A stretch of 64,000 nt of DNA, from positions 31,286,132 through 31,350,131 of the forward strand of contig OY754981.1 of assembly GCA_963576475.1 (NCBI GenBank). Reading direction: 5' to 3'. Made by a program: the position numbers and the translations under genes. Every line of letters begins with the position of its first letter. Positions within the stretch are counted from its first letter, which is position 1. The stretch comes from Molanna angustata (Eukaryota; Arthropoda; Insecta; Trichoptera; Molannidae). This document shows, one piece after another, positions 22,114 to 37,060 of the stretch. Under the pieces are notes generated by a model. That model was given only the letters and a program-made list of their open reading frames with translations. It was not told the DNA's origin and searched no databases.

Positions 22114-23114
22114 GCCATTCACGTTCAGTGTCTCTCTTACGTTTTGCGCAATCTATGCACGCACGTTGTTTGTAGATGATTGATTACCTACATATTATAT
22201 TATTTATCGTTAATACACACAAACATTTTTACACATTTAGGCTTTATTTAATCAATCTATTTAGGGAAATAGTCAACAAACAGTTCATTCAGCAGTCCGT
22301 CAAGATAAATCCCATTTATGGAAACTTTGCTGGTTTATTTGATTATTATTTTGTACCATTACAATTTATTAATAAAACTGTATGTTTTATCGATAAATAA
22401 AGATAATTATTTCTCATGCTAATATTGCTTCTCTGGGCTGGAAACACTGACGGTCAGTCGAAAGAAATTGCCATACGGCAATAACGATTGTTATTATTAT
22501 GTATGACTTGTGTATCACTATCATAATCATCATCGTATTTTATACCTTGTTGTATTAATTTATCATTTGTGTGTAAATTTACGTTCCTTTTGTCCTGTAA
22601 TGTGTAATTTTGTGACTTTTTTTTTTTGCCTGCAAAATTAATAAATCACACTATGATACGACCAAGTAAAAACATCTCTCTATGAGGGTGATGTAGGTAC
22701 CTATCTCAACATTTTTTTTTCTTTTGTTATTTGTGTTTGTTTTTCTGAAATAATATAGGTAAACAAATAATTTATCTATTTATTTATTTTGGATACAAAA
22801 CAGCGACAATAAAATAATATACAAAGCAATAAAATTAAACGTGCACCAATACAACTATTCACAGTTGAAACAATACGAACGATCAATTTGTCAACAACCT
22901 CAGGTAGGTTAGGTACAAAATCAAAGGACGAAAATTAAATTAAATCATACCAATGAAACTCCTCACTTACCTACCTACCTACCTACCTACCTACCTACCC
23001 GGAGATAATGAATACATTTAAAAAGGCGCGTCTGAAAAGATTCAATTACAAGGGGCATCGACTATCGCGTGTATTTATGTACTTCGAAATTGAGATACGC
23101 AAGAAACGTTTTGT
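22114..23114. other. H1-H4 spacer, unit 2
   Basis: As at 4476-5468 but 8 bp longer, explained by two extra TACC repeats (tract about 22968-22999). No gene. Confidence 0.85.
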
Positions 23115-23130
23115 GGCCCTGAAAAGGGCC
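23115..23130 (-). terminator. H4 3' stem-loop, unit 2
   Basis: The minus strand reads GGCCCTTTTCAGGGCC, 52 bp after the stop. Confidence 0.95.
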
Positions 23131-23182
23131 TTTTTATTTGCCGTCGCTTGCTGCTGCTTGTTGTTGTTGTCGTCGTTATTAT

Positions 23183-23506
<324 letters not shown>

Positions 23507-23603
23507 TTATCTGTCTGTCTTCTAGCAAAGAAAATTAACGGAGCGCGCCGACGTGTACCGTAGGCGAGTCAGTCGATTTGTGTAGCTCCTACGGATCGCG
23601 GCT

Positions 23604-23613
23604 CTTATATATA
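23604..23613 (-). promoter_or_regulatory. H4 TATA box, unit 2
   Basis: TATATATAAG on the minus strand, same spacing as unit 1. Confidence 0.7.
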
Positions 23614-24608
23614 TACGATATTCTGAGGCGCACAGTCGTGTCGCTGGATCGAACGAACCTCCAGGGCCGTATCTAACGCGTGCGTAGCCTGTTTGAAAAA
23701 GAAAAAAAAACATGACGAAATGTAGATTATTGGCAATCACCTTCAATTGATTAGATTATTATGTTTGTATTTTTTATTTCTTTTTTCACATCGTGTTTCG
23801 AATGTACCCGCCCTATGATGATGATAAAAAAAAGAAATAATTAATAAATAAAAAAAATATGTTCAGGTATTACTTTTTTTTTTTATACAGGTAAGTTAAA
23901 ACATGTTTTTGGCATGAAACTGTATATATCATTTTTGATATTATTATTATTATTATTATTATTATGTATGCTGTATGTTTTCTGAATAAAAATAAAATAA
24001 AAATAATAAAAAATTGACTAACCGTCTGAGACGTTTCGACTGACTGTAAAATCAGAGTATTTATCTATTTTTAGAGTAATAATAATACAGAAATATGACA
24101 ATTTCGCTCCACAAATAATTAGTGCTCATTTACTCTGTCCCAGTTGATACTCTACAAGCGACGCGGTCCTGTGCTCAGGGGGAAACGTTGAGCTTGCCGT
24201 TGCCTTCTCTTTCGCACTCATAACCGCCGTCGAGTCGTATCAAAACACACCGCCGAAGAAGTTTTTTATTTTTCAGTGTGCAATCATTAATCGGTCATAA
24301 ATGCATTACATCGACGGTTGTCTTATGAAAATAATATATAATACATTCATAATATAATAATAATAACATACAGTATCCGAGTGAGCCTCCACGTGTGCGA
24401 CAGAGAGACGAATATATATATTATATGAAGGGAGGGGGTGAGGGGCGGAACTTGTCATATCAAACAACGGTGACGAGCAGTGGCGTTGCGCCGCACTTAC
24501 TCGACTTGCACTTTTTAACCAGACAAGACGCACACCACTTATTTTTGTCATCCATCGTTAATCCCCATTGAACTGCTTTAAAAAAATGAAAAAAAAAAAA
24601 AAAAAAAA
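23614..24608. other. H4 upstream spacer, unit 2
   Basis: Collinear with 5968-6961; a difference of about one A in the poly-A run before relic A shifts frames so that relic A reads on from the A-run. No gene. Confidence 0.8.
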
Positions 24609-25771
24609 CGTCGATACTGCTCTTGTTGTTTCGCATCACAACGAGATGGAGGCTCGCAGACTATTGCAATATGATTATGACAGACTTGTACTGTGGTCAC
24701 ATGATTATGGTCTGTTGATTAATGCCAAGGAAACCAAATTGATGCACATCCGTTCTCCAAGTATGGCAACGACGAATCTGTTACCAAGAATTGTCTCACA
24801 TGATCACCAATGTATTCATAGAAATGTCGAGCTCCCCATCTCTTGTGATTGTCCGTGTATAGATGTTGTAAATAGTTTTGTATATTTAGGTTTAACTATA
24901 TATTATAGGTTTAAGTGGGATCTACGTGTAAATAAAATTTGTAAACGTTTGCGATCCATAGCTGGTAAGATATTTAGGATAAATTACTTTGTACCCATGA
25001 CCACACTCATACTAATATACAAGTCTTTGGCGGAATCTGTAATCAGATATGGTATATAAGTAGTTGGGTTAATTGCACCAATACCAATTTGAAAAAAGTC
25101 ATGCTCGCACAAAAATCAATTCTGAGATTACTCGTTAAAAAAAATGTTTGTACCGCGGCGCGTAATAATATCTCACTTTATTTTAAAAAATTGAATGTTT
25201 TATCCGCCAAAGGCTTGTTTTGGGAAAGAACGATCCTTGGCCAGTTTTTAAAGGACGAATATAAAGACAGACCGCAACACACGCATTACACTAGATTTTA
25301 ATTTAACGACGGATATGTAGTTCCAAAATACGGTAAGAGAACGCTAGAATATAATGTACCTAAATTGCTTAATATGATGCCGGCATCTATTAAAAAATGC
25401 AAAAGCAATAACAATCTTAAATGACTGGTCAAGGAATGGCTATTGAGGTGTGGATTTATATATAATTAACAGATCACAAACGATTTTAATTTTTTCTCAT
25501 TTCATTTATTTTGATTATTTTAAATAGATAAATATTGTAACATAGGAAGGAGTGTGTATTTGGAAGATCATCTTTGTGTGAAATTTGTATGTCTCTTTTT
25601 ATTGTAATAATGTTGTTGTTATTTTTTTAAAGTATACATAGAATTTGTCTTGAGAACACGCCAACAAGTCTAGAAATTAGACTTGGCGTGACTCAGAATC
25701 ATTATTTTATTTTTGTAGTACCTATGTTTTTTTTTTTTTTTTTTATTATTATTTTTCAATAAAAAAAAAAA
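24609..25771 (+). pseudogene. LINE relic A, unit 2
   Basis: Same broken C-terminal reverse transcriptase as at 6962, with the same stop at the end of ..SVIRYGI. It carries A at 25119 (Ile), shared with unit 1 but not with units 3 and 4. Confidence 0.85.
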
Positions 25772-25795
25772 TTTAAAGCGATGTTTACAGATAAC

Positions 25796-25796
<1 letters not shown>

Positions 25797-25888
<92 letters not shown>
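25797..25888. repeat. (TG)46 microsatellite
   Basis: The longest of the four TG tracts upstream of H3. Confidence 0.98.
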
Positions 25889-25891
<3 letters not shown>

Positions 25892-26033
25892 ATGTAATAA
25901 CATATGTAATAAAATTTTAATAAAATAAAATAATATTTTTTTTTATGTATTTTGTAATTGTAACTGTTTGTAAAAATAAATAATTAGCTGTAGTTTTTTT
26001 TAAAATTAAACAAATAAATTAATGAATGTGCTA

Positions 26034-26158
26034 TAAACACCAATGTCGATCTCGCGAATCACGTGGTTCTTTGCGTACCACGTGACGTGATTTTCGTTAA
26101 CGCCGACCAATGAGATGGGCTCATCCGACGAACCGGTCAATTCATATATATTTAAAGG
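26034..26158 (+). promoter_or_regulatory. H3 promoter, unit 2 (5-bp deletion)
   Basis: All boxes of unit 1 are present, but CAGAA is missing between the facing E-boxes, so the CACGTG cores (26060 and 26079) are 19 rather than 24 bp apart. TACCACGTGAC is at 26076-26086 and TATA at 26145-26158. Confidence 0.75.
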
Positions 26159-26229
26159 CAGGGGGGAAAACGGCGCACCCATAACCATTCACAGCGTTCG
26201 TTTTGAGATTACCCAGACAGAAATTGTGA

Positions 26230-26646
<417 letters not shown>

Positions 26647-26739
26647 GTCCTGCTATTTGACAAAAAATATATCGATAATAGCATGGTATCGACACCTACA
26701 CCACCTTGTCTGCGCGAATGAATATATTTATTTACAAAA

Positions 26740-26755
26740 GGCCCTTTTCAGGGCC
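26740..26755 (+). terminator. H3 3' stem-loop, unit 2
   Basis: GGCCCTTTTCAGGGCC, 94 bp after the stop. Confidence 0.95.
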
Positions 26756-27272
26756 GCAATACTGTATTTTATATCTCTTATGGCTGTAACATGACTTTGC
26801 GGCATACCGATGGATGGACGGATGAATCAATAAAAGTTGATCCCAATAACAAACAACGCATCAAACGACAATAGTTTTGTCTGTATCACCGAATGAAATG
26901 AACCAACGATTGTGTTATTTTTTACTCCGCATTATTTATTTATTTTTATTTTATCTTCTTTCGTGTCAGCAAACGCATTTAAATAATTTTCTGCCAGTGC
27001 CTAGCAACGTTAATAGCACAATCATTGCCCACCATAAGATCGTGCATAGTGCATTTGACTGGACTTGAGGGGCAGCTGCACAGATGTATATGTTAAATAA
27101 AATATTCATTCGCCACGTCCCTCACGGGGTAGGCAGCAGAGAGAAACGAACGCCACATTTATCTGTCTCGAACACATTCATCGCCCATTTCCAAAATGCG
27201 AACAGACCGTTGGATATCATGTACAAAAACAACGCGAATAGGCGCACGCTTCTACACAGCTAGTGTTATTAT
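26756..27272. other. H3 to relic B spacer, unit 2
   Basis: As at 9112-9628, including AATAAA about 70 bp past the stem-loop. No gene. Confidence 0.75.
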
Positions 27273-27615
27273 ATGCGTTTAATATTAAAGGACCTTCAAC
27301 ATATACGAACAAGTCGCTTCTCGAACTCCTTTATTAATACAGCAGCCCGACTGTGCAACGATCTTCCGAATTCTGTGTTTCCACCTACGTACAACCCGGG
27401 TCTTTTTAAAATCCGAATCAATAAACTCTTCTATACTGCAAACCCCTCCCAACGCTACGTAGTGCGCTTCGGAAGAGCGAAATGGACCCAAATCCTAATA
27501 GCTGGTGTCCCCTACGTAGACACGTTAAAAAAAAAAAAATTACCTGTCATATTATGATAGCCTCTATAATTTATTTATATGTAATTGTTTGTATAAAAAA
27601 AAAAAAAAAAAAAAA
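27273..27615 (+). pseudogene. LINE relic B, unit 2 (uninterrupted)
   Basis: This copy shows the relic whole: the 94-codon C-terminal frame, a short 3' UTR and an A21 tail (27595-27615). It is the reference for mapping the LTR insertion in unit 1. Confidence 0.78.
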
Positions 27616-27791
27616 TGTACACAGCTGTCGGACTGTTTATAAAAATAAATAAAGCAACAACAAAAATGAAAGGCACAATTAATGACATTATCCGTAAATT
27701 TAAATTAAGGAAAGAATCTCACACACACACAAACAAACACACACACACGTCGGCAAGTTACTGACTGAGAGAAATTTCTACATATATTGGT

Positions 27792-27807
27792 GGCCCTGAA
27801 AAGGGCC
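27792..27807 (-). terminator. H2A 3' stem-loop, unit 2
   Basis: The minus strand reads GGCCCTTTTCAGGGCC. Confidence 0.95.
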
Positions 27808-27904
27808 TTTTTTTTAAGAATGTATCCTTCTTGACCGTCGCGCGCAACACACCGTAGGTGTGTGTGTGTAATGTGGATGGTTGAACGAATGCGCGTGTGC
27901 GGAT

Positions 27905-28563
<659 letters not shown>

Positions 28564-28938
28564 ATGCCGCCAAAGACGAGTGGTAAAGCCGCCAAGAAGT
28601 CAGGCAAGGCTCAGAAGAACATCTCCAAGGGGGACAAGAAGAAGTCGAAGCGCAGGAGGAAGGAGAGCTACGCAATCTACATCTACAAGGTGTTGAAGCA
28701 GGTGCACCCCGACACCGGCATCAGCAGTAAGGCGATGAGCATCATGAACAGCTTCGTCAACGACATATTCGAACGCATCGCCGCTGAGGCGTCTCGCCTC
28801 GCGCACTACAACAAGCGCTCCACCATCACCAGCAGGGAGATTCAGACGGCCGTGAGGCTCCTCCTCCCCGGCGAGCTCGCCAAGCACGCCGTCAGCGAAG
28901 GTACCAAGGCCGTCACCAAGTACACCAGCTCGAAGTAA
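28564..28938 (+). CDS. H2B: Histone H2B, unit 2
   Basis: 124-codon H2B identical to unit 1. It is the last gene of the only unit without a private transposon. Confidence 0.99.
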   Translation: MPPKTSGKAAKKSGKAQKNISKGDKKKSKRRRKESYAIYIYKVLKQVHPDTGISSKAMSIMNSFVNDIFERIAAEASRLAHYNKRSTITSREIQTAVRLLLPGELAKHAVSEGTKAVTKYTSSK

Positions 28939-29044
28939 ACATAGGCGGCTCAATAATATGTATGTCGACCACCATCATGATCTGATCATCACCACTACCA
29001 CGACGACGACGAGTCATCACTCGCTCGCACCACATATCTCCAAA

Positions 29045-29060
29045 GGCCCTTTTCAGGGCC
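29045..29060 (+). terminator. H2B 3' stem-loop, unit 2
   Basis: GGCCCTTTTCAGGGCC, 106 bp after the stop. Confidence 0.95.
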
Positions 29061-30739
29061 AACACATTGATTCTGAAAGTGTATCTCCTTTTCGATTGCA
29101 TACTAAACATGGAACATTTTTTTTTTTTTTGTTCTGCTGCTAGTCTGAGTCCGGCATGGGGGATGATCCTACTGATTCGATGTGTAGGTATATTACAAAG
29201 AGTAGATTCCGCGAAAACGATAATTTTCCCGGGGTCAAAGCAGCTTTCACAAACGAAATTCGACTCCCGTTGAAGGCGACGCAGTTTGTAAAATTGTATT
29301 TTCAGTCTGGACGATCTGTGAGAAGATTAATATAGGTGTGTACCTATCGTGTCAACTTGTTATTGGGTTCTTGTTAATTTATTTATTTATTTATTATATC
29401 ACAATACAGCATATTCATGTTAGGTGATCAACAACGCCCCACTAGGCATTACCTGTTCTGGGGCTGTTGTTGGAGATATAATTTAATGGCTATTTATAAA
29501 ACAATGTTTGATATATTATGCAGTACATGTTTGTTGTCCGGGAAACAAAATAAAATATATGAGTGTAAGCAATATGTTGCTAATTAAAAAAAAAAAAAAA
29601 AAAATGCCTAAACAAGATCCATAACCAGAGAAAAAAAAAGTATTAACATGTAAAAAAAATAAAAATAACGACAAACACATGCCAAACAGTAACAAAAAAT
29701 GAAGATGGAGGAGGAACTGTAGGAATAGAAGAGGAATTGAGAGTGAGAGGTAGAAATGAAGGATTACCTTAATAAAAGATTTATATCTTTTAGGGTAAGG
29801 TTTTTTTTTTGTCTCGACAGAGACGAAGTTGGAATATATATATATATTATTTAAATGTGATCTCCACTGTAGCTGTCGACAGTAAATCAAATGAAATAAA
29901 AATAATATACTTACCTATTTATAAGAGAACCGCGAAATCAGGCACCTAATCAGGGCTTTCGACCTGCCACCGGCTGGTTTGCGTGATCGCTTGCACAACG
30001 TTCACCAATTGTGCATTTTTATCGACTTCCCTTATCAAAATGTGTATAGTTACTCACCCACCCCAATAGCGATGATAAGCTCCCCGGGTCCTGCACTTTT
30101 TACTTTATTGCGTACCTAGCTCATTACGTTTGTTTGATTGTCTGTCTGATTGATTGAATAATTAATTTATTGATTGCATTTGCAGATGATCCTGTAATTT
30201 TGAAAGGTGATGAATGTTGTTTTATTTATTTTACATACTATTTATTTTTATGTACAGCGAACGCGCATAGGCGGTTTTTCATCTTCATACATACGATCAC
30301 GGCATATCCCACAATGTGGGGAAACCATGTGTGAATTAAATTATAAAAGTAAGAACGACATATGCGTGTATGCCCACACACGTCTCAACTGAAAAGGCAG
30401 TTTACTTAAAAGGCCGCTGTTGGTTTTGTTCATTTGGTACAATGTAGGTACCTACCTATCTAGGTAGACCGTATTCGCGTCGAATAGACAGAGTGCGATC
30501 TTATGCAGAAAGCAAGCAAGCAAGGAAGCACCACATCCGTGGGTGGGGCATGTGACAATCGTATTATTATAAATTCGATTTCGTCCAGTTTCAATTGCAT
30601 GAATGTGCGATTCGCATTGGTATATTTTTTTTTTCAATATAAAAAAAAAACTTTAAAAGACGACAGCAGGTAATTAAACGCCATCCGGGCTTCTCTTTCT
30701 CGATAAAATGTTGGCAATCAACAACGAAATTAATTATAA

Positions 30740-30819
<80 letters not shown>

Positions 30820-31597
30820 CGCGAATTCGAGTCGGGCTTGCCAGTCAGCAGGCCAGCAGACCATCCAGACACCCAGCCAGCTAAACGAGCGGAGGGGTGA
30901 ATCGTGTACATCGGTACAACCGTTTTCATCATAATTTATATATAAATATATACCTTTATTATATGTATTTTTTTTCTAAATATCCACACTCTGTATGTAT
31001 AATAAGAAACGAGTAGGTTATCAGATCATACGAATACCGCTCCACCGTGTCCCATCTGCGGTGACGTGACTAACGAGTGAAGTGAAAGATCTATCTGACC
31101 ACCGAATGCTGGTCTAGAACGGCGAGAGAAGGCGAACGATCAGTTTCTAGGGCGCTACTATCTCGGGTCGGTTCGACGACGTCTGCCGTCTGAAGGGACT
31201 CCCCGAACGAGTTCCGCGTCTTCGAAAAGTGGGTCGACGGTCTCTGCCTAGCAGTTGCGACGTCGATCTCCGCTTTCTTCGTTCATTTTTTTGATTTATT
31301 CGCATTTTTGTCGCACATTACGCCGCGTCGTCTGTCGATTTCCCATTTAAGAAGGCCGCCGCGGAGTTGAAAAGGCGGAGGCGGCCACTGCCGAGCCTCG
31401 GAGGGCAGCAGGAGTCCCCCCTCGATCGCCCCGGAAGGCGCCGCGGGACGTCGACGGGACGGTTTTGGAAATAATCGTCGAAAATGCGGAGGATCCAAAC
31501 AGAAATGAGACCCGATTTCGTTGTTAAAATCGACACGCGAGTCAAGCGCGCTCACGCTACGGTCGCCTCCGTTATCCGATCCCCAATTGCGGCTATG
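29061..31597. other. H2B-H1 spacer before unit 3 (uninterrupted)
   Basis: This full-length spacer is free of private insertions and serves as the reference for target-site reconstruction. It runs from a T-run and TTTA repeats through AT-rich DNA, (CA)n and the GC-rich block to the H1 TATA box. No gene is recognised. Confidence 0.85.
30742..30817. repeat. (CA)38 microsatellite
   Basis: AC tract at the usual place, about 870 bp before H1. Confidence 0.98.
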
Positions 31598-31605
31598 TAT
31601 AAATA
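31598..31605 (+). promoter_or_regulatory. H1 TATA box, unit 3
   Basis: TATAAATA, unchanged. Confidence 0.7.
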
Positions 31606-31687
31606 TTATAACGCGACGCACGCCCGTGTACTATTATAACTTACTTACCTAACTATTTATCGATTTTGATAAAACAAATACAAGACA

Positions 31688-32371
31688 ATGGCAGACCAAG
31701 CAGCTACAGCAGCGGTGGCATCTCCGGTACCCACTACACCGGCAAAGAAGGTGAAGGCCTCCAGTTCGGCGGCGGCGAAGAAACCGAAGGCGAAACCGTC
31801 CCACCCGAAGACGTCGGAGATGGTCAATTCGGCTATCAAGGACCTGAAGGAGCGCGGAGGTTCGTCTCTGCAGGCGATCAAGAAGTACATTTCAGCCAAC
31901 TACAAGGTGGACGCCGACAAGCTGGCGCCTTTCATCAAGAAGTACCTCAAGGGCGCTGTCGAGTCGGGCGCTTTAGTGCAGACGAAGGGCAAGGGCGCGT
32001 CCGGCTCGTTCAAGCTGGAGGCCAAGGCCAAGGCGTCTTCCGGCGGCGCCGCCAAGAAGCCGGCTGCCGCCAAGAAGCGAGCGGCACCCAAGAAGGCAGA
32101 GAAGACCGCAAAGGCGCCCAAGAGTCCCGCCGCAAAGGCTAAGAAGGCCGCCGCCAAGCCCGCGGCTGCCAAGAAAGCCGCGGCTAAGCCCAAGAAAGCG
32201 GCCGCCTCAGCACCGAAGGCCAAGCCCGCCGCCAAGGCCCCCAAGAGTCCGACGAAGGCGAAGAAGAGCGCCAAACCGCCGACCAAGAAGCCCAAGGCGC
32301 CGAAGCCCAAGAAAGCCGCCGCAGCGCCGAAGGGCAAGCCCGCAGCGAAGAAGGCCCCCGCCAAGAAGTGA
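31688..32371 (+). CDS. H1: Histone H1, unit 3
   Basis: The 227-aa product is identical to the other copies, including all Lys/Ala tail repeats. A repetitive tail would be expected to vary in length, so its constancy argues for strong homogenisation. Confidence 0.98.
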   Translation: MADQAATAAVASPVPTTPAKKVKASSSAAAKKPKAKPSHPKTSEMVNSAIKDLKERGGSSLQAIKKYISANYKVDADKLAPFIKKYLKGAVESGALVQTKGKGASGSFKLEAKAKASSGGAAKKPAAAKKRAAPKKAEKTAKAPKSPAAKAKKAAAKPAAAKKAAAKPKKAAASAPKAKPAAKAPKSPTKAKKSAKPPTKKPKAPKPKKAAAAPKGKPAAKKAPAKK

Positions 32372-32546
32372 AGTGTTCGATAGACGTGCTTCTCTCCTCC
32401 GGCTCGCCTCGCCTCGCCTTCCTTTCCAGGCCGAGCGTGTGTGTCCTCCGGCCCGGTCGGCCTACTTACTTACATACCTACCTACTTACTACACGGGAGA
32501 GGGACGAGAGAGAGACCAACAGACGACGACGATGAAATTAACAAAA

Positions 32547-32562
32547 AGCCCTTTTCAGGGCT
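32547..32562 (+). terminator. H1 3' stem-loop, unit 3
   Basis: AGCCCTTTTCAGGGCT. Confidence 0.93.
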
Positions 32563-33555
32563 GCCATTCACGTTCAGTGTCTCTCTTACGTTTTGCGCAA
32601 TCTATGCACGCACGTTGTTTGTAGATGATTGATTACCTACATATTATATTATTTATCGTTAATACACACAAACATTTTTACACATTTAGGCTTTATTTAA
32701 TCAATCTATTTAGGGAAATAGTCAACAAACAGTTCATTCAGCAGTCCGTCAAGATAAATCCCATTTATGGAAACTTTGCTGGTTTATTTGATTATTATTT
32801 TGTACCATTACAATTTATTAATAAAACTGTATGTTTTATCGATAAATAAAGATAATTATTTCTCATGCTAATATTGCTTCTCTGGGCTGGAAACACTGAC
32901 GGTCAGTCGAAAGAAATTGCCATACGGCAATAACGATTGTTATTATTATGTATGACTTGTGTATCACTATCATAATCATCATCGTATTTTATACCTTGTT
33001 GTATTAATTTATCATTTGTGTGTAAATTTACGTTCCTTTTGTCCTGTAATGTGTAATTTTGTGACTTTTTTTTTTTGCCTGCAAAATTAATAAATCACAC
33101 TATGATACGACCAAGTAAAAACATCTCTCTATGAGGGTGATGTAGGTACCTATCTCAACATTTTTTTTTCTTTTGTTATTTGTGTTTGTTTTTCTGAAAT
33201 AATATAGGTAAACAAATAATTTATCTATTTATTTATTTTGGATACAAAACAGCGACAATAAAATAATATACAAAGCAATAAAATTAAACGTGCACCAATA
33301 CAACTATTCACAGTTGAAACAATACGAACGATCAATTTGTCAACAACCTCAGGTAGGTTAGGTACAAAATCAAAGGACGAAAATTAAATTAAATCATACC
33401 AATGAAACTCCTCACTTACCTACCTACCTACCTACCTACCCGGAGATAATGAATACATTTAAAAAGGCGCGTCTGAAAAGATTCAATTACAAGGGGCATC
33501 GACTATCGCGTGTATTTATGTACTTCGAAATTGAGATACGCAAGAAACGTTTTGT
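32563..33555. other. H1-H4 spacer, unit 3
   Basis: Same length as unit 1. No gene; TACC tract at about 33417-33440. Confidence 0.85.
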
Positions 33556-33571
33556 GGCCCTGAAAAGGGCC
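33556..33571 (-). terminator. H4 3' stem-loop, unit 3
   Basis: The minus strand reads GGCCCTTTTCAGGGCC. Confidence 0.95.
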
Positions 33572-33623
33572 TTTTTATTTGCCGTCGCTTGCTGCTGCTT
33601 GTTGTTGTTGTCGTCGTTATTAT

Positions 33624-33947
<324 letters not shown>

Positions 33948-34044
33948 TTATCTGTCTGTCTTCTAGCAAAGAAAATTAACGGAGCGCGCCGACGTGTACC
34001 GTAGGCGAGTCAGTCGATTTGTGTAGCTCCTACGGATCGCGGCT

Positions 34045-34054
34045 CTTATATATA
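34045..34054 (-). promoter_or_regulatory. H4 TATA box, unit 3
   Basis: TATATATAAG on the minus strand. Confidence 0.7.
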
Positions 34055-35048
34055 TACGATATTCTGAGGCGCACAGTCGTGTCGCTGGATCGAACGAACC
34101 TCCAGGGCCGTATCTAACGCGTGCGTAGCCTGTTTGAAAAAGAAAAAAAAACATGACGAAATGTAGATTATTGGCAATCACCTTCAATTGATTAGATTAT
34201 TATGTTTGTATTTTTTATTTCTTTTTTCACATCGTGTTTCGAATGTACCCGCCCTATGATGATGATAAAAAAAAGAAATAATTAATAAATAAAAAAAATA
34301 TGTTCAGGTATTACTTTTTTTTTTTATACAGGTAAGTTAAAACATGTTTTTGGCATGAAACTGTATATATCATTTTTGATATTATTATTATTATTATTAT
34401 TATTATGTATGCTGTATGTTTTCTGAATAAAAATAAAATAAAAATAATAAAAAATTGACTAACCGTCTGAGACGTTTCGACTGACTGTAAAATCAGAGTA
34501 TTTATCTATTTTTAGAGTAATAATAATACAGAAATATGACAATTTCGCTCCACAAATAATTAGTGCTCATTTACTCTGTCCCAGTTGATACTCTACAAGC
34601 GACGCGGTCCTGTGCTCAGGGGGAAACGTTGAGCTTGCCGTTGCCTTCTCTTTCGCACTCATAACCGCCGTCGAGTCGTATCAAAACACACCGCCGAAGA
34701 AGTTTTTTATTTTTCAGTGTGCAATCATTAATCGGTCATAAATGCATTACATCGACGGTTGTCTTATGAAAATAATATATAATACATTCATAATATAATA
34801 ATAATAACATACAGTATCCGAGTGAGCCTCCACGTGTGCGACAGAGAGACGAATATATATATTATATGAAGGGAGGGGGTGAGGGGCGGAACTTGTCATA
34901 TCAAACAACGGTGACGAGCAGTGGCGTTGCGCCGCACTTACTCGACTTGCACTTTTTAACCAGACAAGACGCACACCACTTATTTTTGTCATCCATCGTT
35001 AATCCCCATTGAACTGCTTTAAAAAAATGAAAAAAAAAAAAAAAAAAA
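34055..35048. other. H4 upstream spacer, unit 3
   Basis: Collinear with the other units; no gene. Confidence 0.8.
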
Positions 35049-35903
35049 CGTCGATACTGCTCTTGTTGTTTCGCATCACAACGAGATGGAGGCTCGCAGA
35101 CTATTGCAATATGATTATGACAGACTTGTACTGTGGTCACATGATTATGGTCTGTTGATTAATGCCAAGGAAACCAAATTGATGCACATCCGTTCTCCAA
35201 GTATGGCAACGACGAATCTGTTACCAAGAATTGTCTCACATGATCACCAATGTATTCATAGAAATGTCGAGCTCCCCATCTCTTGTGATTGTCCGTGTAT
35301 AGATGTTGTAAATAGTTTTGTATATTTAGGTTTAACTATATATTATAGGTTTAAGTGGGATCTACGTGTAAATAAAATTTGTAAACGTTTGCGATCCATA
35401 GCTGGTAAGATATTTAGGATAAATTACTTTGTACCCATGACCACACTCATACTAATATACAAGTCTTTGGCGGAATCTGTAATCAGATATGGTATATAAG
35501 TAGTTGGGTTAATTGCACCAATACCAATTTGAAAAAAGTCATGCTCGCACAAAAATCATTTCTGAGATTACTCGTTAAAAAAAATGTTTGTACCGCGGCG
35601 CGTAATAATATCTCACTTTATTTTAAAAAATTGAATGTTTTATCCGCCAAAGGCTTGTTTTGGGAAAGAACGATCCTTGGCCAGTTTTTAAAGGACGAAT
35701 ATAAAGACAGACCGCAACACACGCATTACACTAGATTTTAATTTAACGACGGATATGTAGTTCCAAAATACGGTAAGAGAACGCTAGAATATAATGTACC
35801 TAAATTGCTTAATATGATGCCGGCATCTATTAAAAAATGCAAAAGCAATAACAATCTTAAATGACTGGTCAAGGAATGGCTATTGAGGTGTGGATTTATA
35901 TAT
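35049..35903 (+). pseudogene. LINE relic A, unit 3, left part
   Basis: The coding remnant is as in unit 1, with T at 35559 (Phe) shared with unit 4. It is cut by the gypsy element after 35903; the final ATAT (35900-35903) is the target duplication. Confidence 0.85.
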
Positions 35904-36224
35904 TGATACGCCCGAGATGTATGGTTTGGAGATTAACCACACACTCGGGGTCAAAAGGAGGAACAGAGCAGTGAAAAGCCGGTATAATTGTCAATAATGT
36001 TTATTGTGAGACACAGAACAATACACAAAATACACACAATAGTCAACAATGGCAGGAGAATCCCTTAATGTCCAAATTCACAACAAAATAAATAGCGTCC
36101 TATCACAAGCACAAGTATGTTCTATTATAATCACAAGATGTGTCCTATCACAAACACTAGCGTGTCCTATCACGATCACCAGATGTGTCCTATCACAAAC
36201 ACTAACCACACAGATCAGGTGCGC

Positions 36225-37060
36225 AGACCCGGGGCGCAGAGCAGGTGCGCTAAGCAGGGGCACAGAGCAGGTGCGCAAAGCAGGGGTGCAGAGCAGGTGC
36301 GCAAACCGGGGGCGCAGAGCAGGTGCGCAAACCAGGGGCGCAGAGCAGGTGCGCAAACCAGGGGCGCAGAGCAGGTGCGCAAACCAGGGGCGCAGAGCAG
36401 GTGCGCAAACCAGGGGCGCAGAGCAGGTGCGCAAACCAGGGGTGCAGAGCAGGTGCACAAACCAGGGGCGCAGAGCATGTGCGCAAACCAGGGGCGCAGA
36501 GCTGGTGCGCAAACCAGGGGCGCAGAGCTGGTGCGCAAACCAGGGGCGCGGAGCAGGGGCGCAGTGGCAGCGGCTGGGGCTGGTTGCAGGGCGTGGCTCA
36601 GGCTGGTGACCAGGGGCGTAGAGCAGCAGGTGCGCAAACCAGGGACGCAGAGCAGGTGCGCAAACCAGGAGCGCGGAGCAGGGGCGCAGTGGCAGCGGCT
36701 GGGGCTGGTTGCAGGGCGTGACTCAGGCTGGTGACCAGGGGCGTAGAGCAGGTGCGCAAACCAGGGGCGCAGTGGCAGGTGGTGCAGACCAGTGGTGCAG
36801 ACCAGGGGCGCAGGCCAGGGGCGCAGTCCAGGGGCGCAGTGGCAGGGGTGCAGACCAGTGGTGCAGACCAGGGGCGCAGACCAGGGGCGCAGACCAGGGG
36901 CGCAGACCAGGGGCGCAGGCCAGGGGCGCAGTCCAGGGGCGCAGTGGCAGGGGTGCAAACCAGTGGTGCAGACCAGGGGCGCAGACCAGTGTCGCAGTCC
37001 AGGGGCGCAGACCAGTGCCGCAGTCCAGGGGCGCAGTCCGGGAAGGCGGTGCAGTGGCAG
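36225..37060 (-). repeat. 26-bp minisatellite in gypsy LTR
   Basis: Repeats of about 26 bp built on GTGCGCAAACCAGGGGCGCA, followed by a looser CAGACCAGGGGCGCA series. As the period is not a multiple of 3, long stop-free frames arise on both strands. They are not genes. The other LTR has the same at about 41407-42242. Confidence 0.88.

Noticed and set aside
36225..36560. Regular 26-bp repeats resembling a CRISPR array
   Set aside because: The repeats are contiguous with no unique spacers, lie inside an LTR and the genome is eukaryotic.
36049..36609. A gene starting MAGESLNVQIHNKINSV at the LTR edge
   Set aside because: The first 60 codons lie in U5/R of the LTR in antisense to the element and run into the minisatellite; nothing supports translation.
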